A stretch of 64,000 bases of DNA from Lusitaniella coriacea LEGE 07157 (lineage in GTDB: Bacteria; Cyanobacteriota; Cyanobacteriia; Cyanobacteriales; Spirulinaceae): the NCBI RefSeq assembly GCF_015207425.1, contig NZ_JADEWZ010000022.1:24809-88808 (forward strand), written 5' to 3'. Positions 12,001 to 19,335 of the stretch are shown piece after piece; the first letter of the stretch is position 1, and the number at the start of each line of letters is the position of its first letter. The position numbers were made by a program, and so were the translations under genes. The notes under the pieces were generated by a model. That model made no database searches, was not told the DNA's origin, and was given only the letters and a program-made list of their open reading frames with translations.

Positions 12001-14747
12001 ACTACAAACACATTGCCCACGGGTTGCAGGAGGAGAGCGGGGGCTTCGGTATCGGCAAAGGCCGTAATGTCGAGGAGTTGCGTCGTTTCTGCGCCAAAGG
12101 TATCGGTGACAATCACCTCGGCAGTATAATTCCCCGTCGCATCCTGGGGAACGTTCCAGGAGATGCGCCCGAATTCGTCAATCTCCATGCCATCTGGGGC
12201 ATTCTCGATGCGGTAGCTCAAATCATCCCCATTGGGGTCGGCAGCCTGCACGTCATAGCGGTAGGTGCGTCCCGGTGCGGCGGTGTTGGGGGGCGTGGAG
12301 GTGATGCTCGGGGCAGCATTCTCTCGCACGGTCAGGGTAAAGGCTTGAGCGGCTCCCGAGTTGCCGTCGTTGGCTCCCACGACCACCGTGTAGGTTCCCG
12401 TTTGGGGATTGTCCCAGGTGAGTTGCCCGCTGCTGTCGATGGCGATGCCTGCGGGGAGGTCGGTGGCATTGAGCAGTTCGTAGCTGGGAGTCGTCCCTTC
12501 GGGGTCGGTGGCGATGACTTGATAGCTGTAAGGCTGAGCGGTACGCGCCACATAAACCGGCGTGGAGGTAATGGTGGGAGGGAGATTGGGGGCAGTGGTT
12601 CCCACCTCAATCGTCCAAGTCTGGGTAGCCGTGCCGCCAGAAGCATCTTGCACTTCCACCTCAACCTCGTAACGTCCCGTCGCTTCGGGAGTCCATTGGA
12701 TTTCCCCAGTTTGAGCATTGATGGTCATTCCTTCCGGGCGACGATTTAAGCGGTAGGTCAGCGCTTCTTGTTCGGAGTCGGTCGCCACCACGTTGTAGCG
12801 ATACGCACCGTCGATGCCTGCTTCCGTGGGGGGAACCGAGGCGATGAGGGGAGGAATATTGGCTCCGCTCACCTCAAGGGTGAATTCTTGAACCGTATAA
12901 GCACCTCGCGCGTCCATCGCCCGAACGAGGAAGGTTTGTTCTCCCAACTGTTCTGGGGTGGGCTGCCAGCTCAAGCGACCGGTTTCCGGGTCGATGACCG
13001 CTCCTTCAGGCCCGTCGAGGAGCGCCCAGAGAATCGGGTCGCCATCGGGGTCAATCCCTTCGAGGTCGTAGCGATAGAGGCGGTCGAGGTGAGTGTTGGG
13101 GGTGGGAGTGGAAACAATTTCGGGGGCGCTATTGATATCGCGGTCGGAAATGGTCAGGGTCCAGGTTTGGGTGGCCGTGGCTCCTGAAGGATCTCGCACT
13201 TCAACGGTGATGGGATGGTCGCCCATTTGTGCCGCATCGGGATTCCAGAAGAGCCGTCCCTCGCCATCGAGGGTCGCTCCTGCGGGGGCATCGAGGAGCG
13301 TATAGGTTAGCAACTCCCCATCGGGGTCAACCGCATCGAGGCGATAGGCATAGGTGGTCCCCACCTGAGAGCGGGTGCGCGGGGTCGAAGCGATAGTGGG
13401 GGGGCGATTTGCCTGGGGTTCTAGAACCTCCAGGTCGAGGGTTTGCAGGGCTTCTCCTCCATTGCCATCGCTGACTTTCAGGGTGAGGGTGGTTTCGCCC
13501 AGGGATTGGGGAGTCCAGGTCAACAGCCCCGTATTCGGGTCAATCGTTGCTCCTGTGGGTGCGTCAACCAGTTCGTAGGTGAGGGTGTCTCCATCGGCAT
13601 CGAGAGCCGTTGCTTGGTAGGCGAAGGCTTTGCCCAATTGGGGGTTCACCCCATTGGGGAGGGTGGAGGTAAAGCTCGGGATGCGATTGGGTTCGAGGAG
13701 TTCGACGGTAAAGGTTTGCAGTGCCTGTCCCCCCTGACTGTCGCGAGCCACTAGGAAGACGTTGAAGGTGACCGTCTCCGGGGCAAAGTCTCCCCGTCCG
13801 GCGGCTTCTAGGCGATCGCGCGTCTCTTGCAAGCGGGCATACTCCGCTTCAACTTGGGCGGCGGTGGGAGTCCAAACCACCATCCCTGTCTCTGGGTCTA
13901 CGCTCATTCCCGCCGGGGCGAGAGCCAGTTCGTAGCTCACCAAATCCGCATCTGGGTCTGTGGCGAGGGCGTTGTAAGTGAAGCGCTCTCCGGCGTTGAG
14001 GGATGCTGTCGGCGCTTCGGTGAGGAAGGTCGGGTTGCCGTTTTGAGTCTCGCCGCTGCCGTCGTGCCAGCCGAAGAGACGGGGGACGGTTTCTCCATCG
14101 GTCACCTGGACGGTATGGGAGCCGCTAGAGGGAGCGGTGGAGGTGTAGCCGTCGGGCAGAATGAACCGCAGGGTGTAGTCGGTATTGGGGTCGGGAACGA
14201 GATTCTCGAAGTGGTAGTGGAAGGGAGCAACGCTCGCGAGGGAGTCGGAACGATTCTCTCGCGTCACTTGCCAGGGTTCTCCCTCATCGAGTTGACCGTT
14301 GTTGTTGGTATCGAGATAGACGGTAGCTCCTTCTACCAAGGGTTCGATGGCGTAGCGGGAGTCCCAACCGCCGAGAATATCGGTTAGCTCTCGCACGTCG
14401 AGCAATTGGCGCACGTCGGGGTCGATGGCGCTGAGGGTTTCAAGGGTGGAGTAGGGACCGATGCCGAAGGCGGTGAGATTGGCTCCTAAATCTCTCAATT
14501 CCTGAGCATCTGCTGCTGCCTGAACCGGGTCGAATCCCTTATCGTAGCCGTCTGAGAGGAAGATGATGTTGGGGGTACTCTCGGCGCTCAACACTTGGGT
14601 GAAGGTTTTGAGTTCGTTGAGGGCGTAGTTCAGGTCGGTATTGTACTGTAGACCGATGTAATTCGGCGTTAAGCCCGCTAAATACTCGCGAACGTCGGGA
14701 ATGCCGTTGTTGTCGAGATCTGCAAGGGGCGTGGTGTAATAGTCCAA
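6027..14747 (-). CDS. Giant RHS polymorphic toxin with VWA fragment, Ig-like repeats, YD repeats, pretoxin-HINT and C-terminal toxin
   Basis: About 2906 aa from a TTG start. Order: a partial VWA domain (residues 1-150, IIFLSDG), about seven cadherin/He_PIG-like repeats (210-840), Ig-like modules (to about 1100), a DUF6531-type region (1110-1270), YD repeats (1340-2400), an RHS core (about 2405-2436), hydrophobic segments, a HINT domain (CFVAGTKVLT to LVHN, 2673-2804) and about 100 unrecognised residues (HGLNWTEG, VHMPDGT) that should be the toxin. RHS shells encapsulate the toxin and HINT domains release it by self-cleavage. The VWA lacks its N-terminal metal-binding DxSxS part, and the frame closes at a stop about 130 bp upstream, so the 5' end is probably truncated. 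No signal peptide is visible. The next gene is the candidate immunity gene. Confidence 0.85.
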   Translation of the reverse strand: MDYYTTPLADLDNNGIPDVREYLAGLTPNYIGLQYNTDLNYALNELKTFTQVLSAESTPNIIFLSDGYDKGFDPVQAAADAQELRDLGANLTAFGIGPYSTLETLSAIDPDVRQLLDVRELTDILGGWDSRYAIEPLVEGATVYLDTNNNGQLDEGEPWQVTRENRSDSLASVAPFHYHFENLVPDPNTDYTLRFILPDGYTSTAPSSGSHTVQVTDGETVPRLFGWHDGSGETQNGNPTFLTEAPTASLNAGERFTYNALATDPDADLVSYELALAPAGMSVDPETGMVVWTPTAAQVEAEYARLQETRDRLEAAGRGDFAPETVTFNVFLVARDSQGGQALQTFTVELLEPNRIPSFTSTLPNGVNPQLGKAFAYQATALDADGDTLTYELVDAPTGATIDPNTGLLTWTPQSLGETTLTLKVSDGNGGEALQTLDLEVLEPQANRPPTIASTPRTRSQVGTTYAYRLDAVDPDGELLTYTLLDAPAGATLDGEGRLFWNPDAAQMGDHPITVEVRDPSGATATQTWTLTISDRDINSAPEIVSTPTPNTHLDRLYRYDLEGIDPDGDPILWALLDGPEGAVIDPETGRLSWQPTPEQLGEQTFLVRAMDARGAYTVQEFTLEVSGANIPPLIASVPPTEAGIDGAYRYNVVATDSEQEALTYRLNRRPEGMTINAQTGEIQWTPEATGRYEVEVEVQDASGGTATQTWTIEVGTTAPNLPPTITSTPVYVARTAQPYSYQVIATDPEGTTPSYELLNATDLPAGIAIDSSGQLTWDNPQTGTYTVVVGANDGNSGAAQAFTLTVRENAAPSITSTPPNTAAPGRTYRYDVQAADPNGDDLSYRIENAPDGMEIDEFGRISWNVPQDATGNYTAEVIVTDTFGAETTQLLDITAFADTEAPALLLQPVGNVFVVDGGGYQVDISTQSTVSIRAVATDNIAVDSVQFLIDGTAVATDANGVATVPVGAVGTTLSAIAIATDTAGNTTQETLNLDFIDLSVTTDLVVNLDLSGLNGEVTEPVEIRGTVADNNGNPVSYKLEAQPVGGGEWVTVFEGTEPVTDGVLGTFDPTLLPNDTYTLRLTATDSTGASSFVEEQVDVTGELKLGNFQLSFTDLEVPVSGIPITVTRTYDSLYANQEDNFGYGWRLEFRDTNLKTSLPPQTPEEKILGEYPAFKDGSKVYITLPGGKRTSFTFQAKLHPEVEEVLNMGAPWPESAWFYQPQFVADDGSGMTLSVEIDSLLRDQTTGEYRSPNGLPYNPQHPFFGGAYTLTTKEGIEYEIDATSGDLNTITDLNGNTLTYSEGGIVSSAGKEVKFERDAQGRISAVIDPAGERIEYEYDANGDLIAVIDREENRTEYFYEESTRPHYLTRIEDPLGRNGIRTEYDETTGRLARLLDVNGEAVELTYDLDNSVQTVRDVYGNPTTYVYDSRGNVLTEVGPEGWRIDRTYDDNNNLLTETDADGVTTQYTYDERQNLLTIQDESGSITRMTYNGRNQVTSIVSPTGLKTTAKYDSRGNLVESIDTNGLRTTYTYNPQGQLLTQTAPDGQVTTYDYDTQGNIKRTIDSRGNEVGFDYNPNGNIEVATTTFNLNGQTHTLAMEYDYDKEGRIIASRTSQGNSQSTIYDALGRVKSMTDVFGNVTSYNYDLQQTAGQNNDTTVTRIDEITLPDNTPNISSDNPKVIQKYDAANNLIAEISPTGLETRYVYDDLNRLTEVVLPDLTPNDWADNPRNKTEYSDGGRIKSQTDILGNKTQYLYNDIGQITQVINAFNQPTTYTYTKGGQIETVTDHRNRKTRYIYDNNARVQEIIFFDDSRFKLTYDELGRLKTETNELNQTTTYEYDAYGQVKAVINALNERTEFEYNQRHNLIRVTDALGQSTHFKYDEYGQKVETTFHNGDTVSMAYDQFSRLTSTTDENLNPTKYTYDNLSQLVQIEQVKQLAANGQLEETLTQYTYDNLFRLKQIEDANQNVTSFEYDAFNRPTETVLPLGQRNRTDYNSFGQVTAATDFNGDTINYTYDSYGRLENKTFTDPRISPVSYTYDPVTLGLSTVTDSRGVMQYTYDNYDRLETITTPDQKTVGYGYDLLNNLTSLTTPANAITYGYDPLNRLDTVKEGNRILADYDYNAVGNLSQTQLANGSVESRLYDTRNRLTQLTTRNVTGTIFNDFKYTLDGVGNRTKVEEYGGRTVDYTYDALNRLTQENMVGGATGNRTIDYTYDLVGNRLTRNDSASGLATYTYDDNNRLQQLTQGSQTTAFGYDDNGSITQRSDGSQTITYDWINDGENRLVGVTNSTAAGTSQTQFVYDALGNRVATVADGVQTNYLTTSVGSLPEVLMEYDANDQITANYTHGLGLVSATRNGREGFYHTDGLGSTRAITDNVGLVTDRYTYDAFGVLLDQTGTFGNSFQFAGEQRDSSTGLDYLRARYYDPTLGRFISKDPFSGFLSDPMSQHDYQYAHANPVRFTDPTGYSSTIGDVMATLNVIASLSTIGSVGVGAGYITGGVLSGASSDEILQMFGDWGAGFANGVSGGYLTDVYESYSGNKVEPTHGALWGAGTVTGIGVSFLLGMKLPSVAATAVGPLKWVATAGVGADLGFDIYGALKATKNLYESYQDNGRFEIRDSWNLLSYVPLAGMIGGIKRGIGAARKVKGSTPGPDDVLATQSTRTVAAGGGPKCFVAGTKVLTTEGMKNIEDIRVGDWVIADDPTTPGGIEKRQVLDTFVREATELYDLYVDGEVISTTGEHPFWTPDKGWVEAKDLVVGDLLQTDEETFVDVDRIEKREGKFEVYNFKVEGFPTYFVSELGILVHNADYFAERALLGSRKHGLNWTEGPARAKKEGIPQGQFRSKEDIDFAVDKARGLGKGNQDIFDLPANNSSIVHMPDGTTVPATKVFVKVYPSGKVHAYPLN
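10441..11459 (-). repeat. RHS homology block, copy inside the full-length RHS gene
   Basis: This is the partner of 3961-4978, in direct orientation 6.48 kb away. Unlike the orphan copy it is in frame. Recombination between the two would delete the HINT toxin and immunity gene and join the long RHS body to the orphan C-terminus. Confidence 0.85.
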
Positions 14748-14816
14748 CGTGGGGGTCTGGGACTCTCCTACAATGCGGCAACTCGCCCCAATCTCTGGTG
14801 GGATTGGCAGCAGAGT

Positions 14817-15704
14817 TTGGTCTGCGATATTCTTCAGGTCATTGCGCTGGGGTCTATCGTTACCTTTTTAGTTGCGAAGTATCTCAAGCCTCAACCTTGG
14901 GTTTATGGATTGCTAGCCAATGGAGTATATCTCCTCTTTTTGGGGGTGAAGGCGCTATCATTGACGGTTCCGTTTCCCCTTTCTCCTTGGTTGCTCTCTT
15001 CGGTAGGACAGTACAATCCCTTTCCCTTACTTCCTTGGCTTTCGGTCTTCTTTTTGGGAGCATTTGCCTATAATGTACGCCAGCAAGCGTTCTGGTGGGC
15101 AATGGCTTATGGGGGATTGCTATTGAGTCAAATCCCTTGGTTTTTCTCTAGTGGATTTTGGGCGAAGATTCCGATGGGGGGAGGCTATTTTTTCCTGGGG
15201 TGCGCTTTGAGCTTGGGAGTATTGAGCCTATTGTGTCGCACTCGTCGGGTTTGGAATGCGTCTCATCCCTTGGTGTATTTGGGACAGCGTTCGCTATTGT
15301 TTCTGTTTGTGCTGGCACTGGTGGGGAAAGGATTGAAGGTGTTGGGCGTTGTCAGTGGGTTCGCTCCCCCTGGGAATGGATTGAGTGGGGTGTCGATTTG
15401 GTTGGTGGCGTTCGCCCTGTCGTTTTGGGGGATGAAGGGGATTGAGAGGATAAATTCTTGGTATTTTGAGCGCGTTTTTGAGCGTGTTTGGGTTTGGGGG
15501 GTGTTGTTGTTGGCGATTGTGCTGTTTCCGTTTGCCGCGCCGAGGGTTCCTTTGTTCGTGCAGTTGGGGGAATGTTTGTTGGGGATTGCTTTTGCTTGTA
15601 ACTATCGACAGTTGACGCGCTGGATTAAGGGGCGCGCGATGGGGGAGGGGAGAGAGCTGGCGAGGGAGCGAGAGTCGGTGTTGCGGTCAGGGAAAGTGAG
15701 GTAG
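14817..15704 (+). CDS. Multi-pass membrane protein
   Basis: The 295 aa product has about eight hydrophobic segments spread along its length and a basic C-terminal tail. An HPLVYLGQRSLLFLF stretch recalls the late helices of acyltransferase-3 enzymes, but no catalytic histidine motif is seen and I do not assign a function. The start (14817) lies where the RHS gene on the other strand begins, so either gene may be trimmed by the same junction. An N-terminal part of this protein could be missing. Confidence 0.55.
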   Translation: MVCDILQVIALGSIVTFLVAKYLKPQPWVYGLLANGVYLLFLGVKALSLTVPFPLSPWLLSSVGQYNPFPLLPWLSVFFLGAFAYNVRQQAFWWAMAYGGLLLSQIPWFFSSGFWAKIPMGGGYFFLGCALSLGVLSLLCRTRRVWNASHPLVYLGQRSLLFLFVLALVGKGLKVLGVVSGFAPPGNGLSGVSIWLVAFALSFWGMKGIERINSWYFERVFERVWVWGVLLLAIVLFPFAAPRVPLFVQLGECLLGIAFACNYRQLTRWIKGRAMGEGRELARERESVLRSGKVR

Positions 15705-15835
15705 GCAATTGGCAGTGGGCAGTAGAAAACCATTCGTCCTCTTCACTACTGCCTACCTCGCCATCAATTACTTCAGGAGATAGGTCGGCATACCCAATTG
15801 GTAATTGGTCATTGCTCATTGGGTATTGTTTCTCT
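15705..15835. repeat. Imperfect inverted repeats with CAATTGG and CAGTAG units
   Basis: This short intergenic stretch contains GGCAATTGGCAGTGGGCAGTAG and, 40 bp on, the complementary TACTGCCTAC, plus AATTGGTAATTGG units. It is part of the dispersed short-repeat family seen between genes throughout the window. Confidence 0.5.
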
Positions 15836-16313
15836 CACCACAGACATCAAACGCCTCCAAAGATTGAGCCGTGACTGACTGAACCAGCAGCGTCCCTAGC
15901 ACCTCAATCTCCTCTATTTTCCCGACCAGCTCTCTGATTTCATCAGGAATTTCTTCAAAACGAACCTCAAGAATGCGGAGAATATCTTCTTGCCTTTGTG
16001 TTATCTGACCCTCTTGTCGCCCTTCCTGTCGGCCTTTCTCTTGCCAATCCGTTACAAATTGCATCATGCGCTCCTTTGTCGTTAAATCCATCCGTTCGAG
16101 TGCTTGTTTGAACTGTTCTTCTTCGTCTTCAGTTAAACGTAAATACGTGCCAATAAAACCCGATATAAACTCCATCTTCTCCGGATTTAACTCAAGGGTA
16201 GCAAGTAACCGCAAACACTCTGCTTTCACCTGAGCGCGATCGGAAGGAGCTATCCTCATTTTAGCCATGAGCGCCGAAGCAACCGGGTTCTCCCTCTGAA
16301 AGCTGTTACGCAT
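15816..16313 (-). pseudogene. Rpn/PD-(D/E)XK transposase-like nuclease, C-terminal part only
   Basis: The 165 aa match, from memory, the C-terminal half of cyanobacterial Rpn-family proteins: NPVASALMAKM, KAECLRLLATLELNPEK, an EEEQFKQAL segment, the QEGRQEG glutamine-rich linker and a helical tail. Full-length members are about 280-320 aa with an N-terminal PD-(D/E)XK nuclease domain, which is absent here. Sequence upstream of the start is a dispersed repeat (16305-16415) that also occurs near 36.6 kb, so the repeat probably marks the break. I infer a non-functional remnant, although the remaining frame is intact. Confidence 0.65.
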
Positions 16314-16415
16314 TGAAATGGGGAACTAGACTGATGGAGGTGACTGGGAGACGGGGTGAGGAATTTACAGTTTTGGCAAAAATCGCTCGATACCCAGTTC
16401 AAATGCATCTTAGCT
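16305..16415 (+). repeat. Dispersed about 110-bp repeat, copy 1
   Basis: It runs from CTGTTACGCATTGAAATGGG through an ACTGATGGAGGTGAC segment to AATCGCTCGATACCCAGTTC. The reverse complement of 36545-36660 has the same landmarks in the same order. No frame is conserved, so it looks like a small non-coding element. Confidence 0.65.
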
Positions 16416-16488
16416 TACACCTCTGCCCCCTGCCGTCTGCCGTCTGCCAAAAGAAGGAGTGCAGATTGACCTGCACTCCAGTCGTTGC

Positions 16489-16794
16489 CTACAAATCCTT
16501 CTCAACCCGAACCGTCAGATGACTGCGCGTGACCGTCACATCAACGCGCCATCCCTGCGGCACGAGCCAATGAACCTGCTCCCGTTCCAAGACCATCTCC
16601 ATCTGCTGCTTCAGCGCCTCTTCCTTTGACAGCAGAAGCTCTGCGGCACGAGCATAGGCTTCCTCTCGGAAATAGTCTTTCTGCTGGTAAGCATCCTCAT
16701 CGAGAGCGTCCGAACGGATAAAATAGCTCTTCTCCAGCAGCTCGGCTAACCCCTCCGGCGTGACCTCGCTGCCAGAAACAACGCAAATCGTCAC
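16489..16794 (-). CDS. Small unknown protein paired with the GHKL ATPase
   Basis: The 101 aa product starts at GTG, 15 bp after the stop of the ATPase gene, so the two are very likely co-transcribed. It is acidic and helical in the middle (KDYFREEAYARAAELLLSKEEALKQQ) with a predicted beta-rich end (WRVDVTVTRSHLTVRVEKD). I recognise no family. Its constant pairing with the ATPase in other genomes would be the first thing to look for. Confidence 0.6.
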   Translation of the reverse strand: MTICVVSGSEVTPEGLAELLEKSYFIRSDALDEDAYQQKDYFREEAYARAAELLLSKEEALKQQMEMVLEREQVHWLVPQGWRVDVTVTRSHLTVRVEKDL

Positions 16795-16809
16795 CCAATC
16801 GAGGAGATC

Positions 16810-18141
16810 CTAAAAAGGATCCCTCGCCACATAAACATCTGTTGCCCAGGAAATCACCTCACTACTGCCATCCGACTTCTGGACGGTTGCACTAACGGTA
16901 ATCCCATCCACAACCAAAGAAGTCTCATTGGGATACCGCTGTCGCACCTGCTCTTCATTGAGGTCTTCCCCATCCATATTAATTGTGAAGGAAAACTCAG
17001 AAATGCTCGGTAAGCGGTCGTACCAGGAATAGCCCTTGTATGCCGATTCGGGACAGAGGGCTACATGGGGGAGATTCGCCCTTTTAAAGCTCCACCAGAA
17101 GACCTGTTGTCGGTCGGCATCCAATTCCCAAATATCGAGTAATAACGTATTGTCGCCAACCTCAACCTCTTTGACTGAACAATCGAGGTACAAGTCAGCA
17201 ATCTCCGGCACAAACCGATTCAACTTCGCTTCAGCTTCAGGCAGCACGATTCCAAGACGAGCTGCGGTTTGCCACTCGTCAAATTGCAAGCGATGAGAAG
17301 CTTGAGTCCTCAAATAGCGGTAGATGATGCACCTCACCTCATCGTGTAGCTTTTTGAGAAACTCATTCTGTACGATGTCCTTTCTGGATGGAAGTACCAA
17401 TTCCAATTCGGGACAGTCCACCACATCGACCAGCACCGTCAAGTTCTCAAAGCGAAAACTCACTTGAATCGTGTGAGGAAAGACGTGTTCTATCGCAATG
17501 CCGTAAAAATTCACCTTCAGAGCATAGGACCGACAGTGGGTAACGCCAATACGCAGCCCTCGCCATTCTTCAATGTAGAACGAACGGGCAAGAAAATCCT
17601 CTCGCTTCAACACCTCGCCCTCAAACGTGACGGGTAAGGGGTAGTAGAACGATACCTCCTCTAACACCTTTTGGAGTTCGGAAATTTCGGCTTCCGTTAC
17701 GGGAAAAACAATCTCGGTTCCGCGTTCTCTGGTCGAATCAGAGACCTCCGCTTCAGCTTCTCCTTGAAAGTGAGAAGGAGAAAGATTAACGCACCAGCCG
17801 TTGGAGTGAATTTCAGTTCCTCGGTTGGCAAGGCTAAAAAAGCCCATCCCAGCAGGGTCTTCCCCTTGGGCAATCTCTTCAGACCATTCGCTCTCGCCCA
17901 AGGTGAGGAGAACGGCAGGGTCGTCAAGACCGTGACCGTTATCGCTGAGGCTCAAGCGGTGGCGTTCGTCCGATTGCAACAACACAATGGCAACCTCAGT
18001 GGCTCCAGAACGACGGGCGTTCTGAAGGAGTTCTTGGAGAATGTCTTTGAGGGAAGCATTAAACAGGCACGTCACTTTCTTGAGCGCCTTTTGGCTCGCA
18101 CGAGCGCGGATGCGCTGGGAGCGTTCAAACCTTCTACTCAT
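16810..18141 (-). CDS. GHKL (HSP90-like) ATP-binding protein
   Basis: The 443 aa product has a GHKL ATP-binding fold: N box ELLQNARRSGATEV (about 35-48), G1 box DNGHGL, and a downstream MGFFSLANRG loop that serves as the G2 lid. The N-terminus is very basic (RRFERSQRIRARASQKALKK), which suggests nucleic-acid contact. The C-terminal half is unassigned. Proteins of this kind on mobile elements often act in anti-phage or DNA-repair modules. It heads a two-gene operon with the 101 aa protein. The substrate and role cannot be read from sequence. Confidence 0.75.
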   Translation of the reverse strand: MSRRFERSQRIRARASQKALKKVTCLFNASLKDILQELLQNARRSGATEVAIVLLQSDERHRLSLSDNGHGLDDPAVLLTLGESEWSEEIAQGEDPAGMGFFSLANRGTEIHSNGWCVNLSPSHFQGEAEAEVSDSTRERGTEIVFPVTEAEISELQKVLEEVSFYYPLPVTFEGEVLKREDFLARSFYIEEWRGLRIGVTHCRSYALKVNFYGIAIEHVFPHTIQVSFRFENLTVLVDVVDCPELELVLPSRKDIVQNEFLKKLHDEVRCIIYRYLRTQASHRLQFDEWQTAARLGIVLPEAEAKLNRFVPEIADLYLDCSVKEVEVGDNTLLLDIWELDADRQQVFWWSFKRANLPHVALCPESAYKGYSWYDRLPSISEFSFTINMDGEDLNEEQVRQRYPNETSLVVDGITVSATVQKSDGSSEVISWATDVYVARDPF

Positions 18142-18194
18142 TTTTGGTTTTTACCTTTAATTCGGCAAGGAGAGGTTAGTTGAGTTTTGAGGAG

Positions 18195-18280
18195 GTTTCA
18201 ATTCGCAATTCGCAATTTTTTGAGGCAGTGGGCAATTGGCAGGTAGGCAGTGGAATACCAATTCGCAATTGGGTGAGATG
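18195..18280. repeat. Short tandem repeats of TTCGCAA / GGCAGT type
   Basis: Tandem heptamer-like units (CAATTCGCAATTCGCAATT, then GGCAGTGGGCAATTGGCAGG) lie in the gap upstream of the GHKL operon. They are the same family as at 38.1, 59.2, 60.3 and 62.7 kb. Confidence 0.6.
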
Positions 18281-18376
18281 AGCGGGGACTGGATAACAGG
18301 TTGTTAATGGGTTTAACTCAATCGCTGCAAAGGCTTACCCGACAAGGTTAGAGCCATTCACGACGGAAGGTTTGTT

Positions 18377-18772
18377 ATGAACGGACAGGAAACACTCTAC
18401 AGTCAATTGCAGCAGCTTTTAGGAGACGATTTAGTCGCGCTCCATCCCGTTCTCATCGGACGGGCTAACGGACAGCCTGAAGTTTGCTGTCGTCTGGTTT
18501 GGATTCTGGGAAATCATTCCCTGTGCTTGAATCTCGAACAGAAAGACGAGCAAGGAAGAGTACTTCACGATCTCATGCTCTGGGTCGTACTGGAGGAAAG
18601 ACGTGCTGAGGTGTCGAGCGATCGCGTGGGAAATTCCACCCGAAATGCTCATTTTAGGAATGGGACTCCTAATCCTGATGTGCAGGCAGTTTTAGGAGAG
18701 GAAATTTCTCAATGGTTTGAGAGTTTAATCAGGCAGGGGTTCGTTTTTACGGACAAGATGATTGAGCTATAA
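18377..18772 (+). CDS. Hypothetical 131 aa protein
   Basis: It begins MNGQETLYSQLQQLLGDDLV, with a weak GAAGG about 10 bp before the ATG. It is soluble with no membrane segment. A central region (CRLVWILGNHSLCLNLEQKD) looks beta-rich and the C-terminus is helical (ISQWFESLIRQGF). I do not recognise the family. It stands alone between the GHKL operon and the orphan antitoxin. Confidence 0.5.
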   Translation: MNGQETLYSQLQQLLGDDLVALHPVLIGRANGQPEVCCRLVWILGNHSLCLNLEQKDEQGRVLHDLMLWVVLEERRAEVSSDRVGNSTRNAHFRNGTPNPDVQAVLGEEISQWFESLIRQGFVFTDKMIEL

Positions 18773-18906
18773 CGTAGTAGGGGAGAGCTAGACGGATGGT
18801 TTACTCTCCCCTCAAGCAATGAAGGTTCAATCGGGTATGCCTTTGCTATTCTACTCACCAAGTTTTTATTCCTCTTCTCCTGTTTCCTCTTCATCGAAGA
18901 TACTCT

Positions 18907-19224
18907 CTATGTCCGTCTTTGCGTAGCTCTCTTTTGACCTCGGCGAATAATGTCTTCCATGTCGAGGGGAGTTGCCTCGCCACTTTCGACTCCCTTACGG
19001 ATTTCTGCCTTGAGCGCTTCTTGTTGGACTAACCGAAGTTTCTCCTCCAGCTCCCTAATCTGATTGACAATCTCCTGAAAGCTAGAGGCATCCTGGACAA
19101 CCACTGCCGCTTCCCCGTTGATTGTCAGCACCATTGGAGATTTCGTCGTGCGAATCTGCTCCACATAGCCGCTCGCATTTCGCTTAAAGTCGGTTAATGA
19201 ATGAATATTTTCTAGGTCGATCAT
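18907..19224 (-). CDS. Phd/YefM-type antitoxin without adjacent toxin
   Basis: The 105 aa protein starts MIDLENIHSLTDFKRNASGYV and continues PMVLTINGEAAVVVQDASSF, the signature N-terminal DNA-binding fold of Phd/YefM antitoxins. The C-terminal half is helical and charged, ending in the LDMEDIIRRG motif common in the cyanobacterial subgroup. Normally a RelE/ParE toxin gene follows within a few bases, but 18773-18906 contains no such frame. It is either an orphan antitoxin, the remains of a decayed pair, or an unpaired regulator. Confidence 0.8.
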   Translation of the reverse strand: MIDLENIHSLTDFKRNASGYVEQIRTTKSPMVLTINGEAAVVVQDASSFQEIVNQIRELEEKLRLVQQEALKAEIRKGVESGEATPLDMEDIIRRGQKRATQRRT

Positions 19225-19335
19225 TGTAAAGGTTCTAATTAAGCACTTTATTCAGTTTCTAATTAGAGGTTACAAAATAGAGAAGGGTTCGTCAACAAAA
19301 AAAGCACCTCATATCCATGAGGTGCCATGTCGGGC

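Noticed and set aside
18773..18906. RelE/ParE toxin gene after the Phd-like antitoxin
   Set aside because: The only minus-strand frame is short, basic and without toxin motifs.
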